Source: JACRCT01 sp049841135
GTDB taxonomy: Bacteria > Myxococcota > Myxococcia > Myxococcales > UBA5297
Assembly (NCBI GenBank): GCA_049841135.1
Contig: JASGHK010000008.1
Location: 1,302,001 to 1,366,000 of the forward strand
DNA length: 64,000 bases
Reading direction: 5' to 3'
Shown here: positions 62,983 through 64,000 of the stretch, piece by piece
Position numbering within the stretch: the first letter of the stretch is position 1
Layout: the number at the start of each line of letters is the position of its first letter
Position numbers and translations under genes: made by a program
The notes under the pieces: generated by a model
Database searches by the model: none
What the model saw: only the letters and a program-made list of their open reading frames with translations
What the model was told of the DNA's origin: nothing

Positions 62983-64000
62983 GTGAGCTCGCGCGTCATC
63001 GTCGAACGCCAGGCAGGTCTTTCGTCCACCGACACGCTCTTCGAGGACGTGCGGCGCGGGCTCTTCTCCAGCCCGAAGACCTTGCCACCCAAGCACCTCT
63101 ACGACGCCGAGGGGGGGCGGCTGTTCGAGGAGATTTGCCGGCTGCCGGAGTACTACCCGACTCGCACCGAGACCGCGCTCCTCGCCGAAGTCGCACCGGA
63201 GCTCGTCCGCTCGCTTCGTCCAGAGACTCTCGTCGAGCTGGGGAGCGGGTCGTCGACCAAGACGCGACTGCTTCTGGACGCGATGGGAGCCCTGAACCGG
63301 CCAGCGCGCTACGTCAGCCTGGACCTGGACGAGACGATGCTCCGCCAGAGCGCCGAGGTGCTCGCAGGGCGCTATCCCTGGCTCTCCGTCCGCGCGCGGG
63401 TGGCCGACTTCGAGGCGCCGCTCTCCGGCCTGCCGCGGGGCGCCGGCACCCTCGTGGTCTTTCTGGGCGGTACCGTCGGGAACCTCGAGCAGGCGGCGGC
63501 GGTCCGCGTCCTCTCCGGGCTGGCGGCGGCGACCGGAGCGGGGTCCTCGCTCCTGCTGGGAATCGACCGCATCAAGGACCCCGCGCGCATCGCCGCGGCG
63601 TACGACGACGCCCAGGGGGTCACGGCGCGCTTCAACCTCAACCTGCTCCAGGTCCTCAACCGGCGGCTGGAGGCGAGCTTCGACCCGCGCGACTTCCGGC
63701 ACCTGGCCTTCTACGACCGCGACGCCGAACAGGTGGAGATGCACCTCGTCGCCCGCAGGGCGCTCGAGGTCCGGCTGCAAGCGCTGGAGCTGACGGCCCG
63801 CTTCGCGGCGGGGGAGAGCGTCCGGACCGAGATCAGCCGCAAGTTCTCGCAGGGCAGCGCCCGGGCCATGGTCGAGCGAGCCGGCTGGACCGTGCGCCAC
63901 CTCTTCTCGCCGCCCAACGAGGACTTCTCGCTGGTGTGGGCCGTCGCCGACGGCCGGGGCGAGGACGCGCCCGCCGTCAATCCGCTTGCCGCCAGCGAGC
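62983..64000 (+). CDS. egtD: L-histidine N-alpha-methyltransferase, 3' end outside window
   Basis: The GTG at 62983 opens a frame that runs past the window end without a stop (339 codons visible). The EgtD signature is clear: HLYDAEGGRLFEEICRLPEYYPTRTE, SAM-binding LVELGSGSSTKTR and FLGGTVGNLE, later SRKFSQGSARAMVERAGW. EgtD trimethylates histidine to hercynine, the first step of ergothioneine synthesis. No strong Shine-Dalgarno sequence is seen. egtB would be expected downstream. It is divergent from the OmpA-family gene with 131 bases between. Confidence 0.92.
   Translation, partial: MSSRVIVERQAGLSSTDTLFEDVRRGLFSSPKTLPPKHLYDAEGGRLFEEICRLPEYYPTRTETALLAEVAPELVRSLRPETLVELGSGSSTKTRLLLDAMGALNRPARYVSLDLDETMLRQSAEVLAGRYPWLSVRARVADFEAPLSGLPRGAGTLVVFLGGTVGNLEQAAAVRVLSGLAAATGAGSSLLLGIDRIKDPARIAAAYDDAQGVTARFNLNLLQVLNRRLEASFDPRDFRHLAFYDRDAEQVEMHLVARRALEVRLQALELTARFAAGESVRTEISRKFSQGSARAMVERAGWTVRHLFSPPNEDFSLVWAVADGRGEDAPAVNPLAASE

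Overview
The window is a high-GC bacterial chromosome segment. Its gene content looks like a Myxococcota (former Deltaproteobacteria) genome. It carries many cysteine-rich or aspartate/alanine-rich lipoproteins, TPR/HEAT-repeat proteins, a large alpha-2-macroglobulin, a caspase-like protein in an ECF sigma operon, and very strong third-position GC. No rRNA or tRNA gene was recognised, so the taxonomic placement is inference.

Layout. 1-2.9 kb: a TPR/periplasmic-binding protein (cut by the window start) and a lipoprotein. 2.9-6.0 kb: a leftward dTDP-deoxysugar operon (rmlB, rmlA, and a third gene resembling the bifunctional epimerase/reductase of the plant UER type) with a tandem hairpin repeat inside it. 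6.2-12.2 kb: two convergent DUF1080 paralogues, a flippase-like membrane protein, a GMC oxidoreductase, a GT2 glycosyltransferase and a secreted protein. 12.2-16.0 kb: a TolC-like gene followed by mlaC, and a double cyclic-nucleotide-binding protein. 16.2-26.5 kb: alpha-2-macroglobulin, two large surface lipoproteins and a PilZ protein. 26.5-30.1 kb: a YCII protein, recX, a metallo-beta-lactamase-fold hydrolase, an SbcD-like phosphoesterase and an SRPBCC protein. 30.4-43.8 kb: ftsK, two envelope proteins, a 1,167-residue TPR protein, a GT2 fusion, an FmdB-type zinc ribbon and an M3-peptidase-like protein that lacks its zinc site. 43.8-52.8 kb: small proteins, the conserved dnaX-ybaB-recR cluster, a glycosyltransferase/deacetylase pair, and an SCP2/Fe-S pair. 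53.1-60.9 kb: a HEAT lipoprotein, then a translationally coupled ECF sigma / membrane anti-sigma-like / caspase-like operon, then a lipoprotein gene split by a complete IS3-family element. 61.3-64 kb: an OmpA-family pair and egtD (cut by the window end).

Reading frames. About sixteen single-frame breaks occur, including in ftsK, dnaX and recR. In at least twelve of them one extra base duplicates a base inside a short palindrome (GAGCTC, GATC or CTGCAG), and removing it restores a good protein. I therefore treat most broken genes as intact genes carrying sequence errors and give each as one feature across the break.

The most interesting candidate system is the sigma/anti-sigma/caspase operon at 54.9-58.0 kb. 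It is preceded by a strong terminator and by a conserved intergenic element that has a second copy near ftsK.
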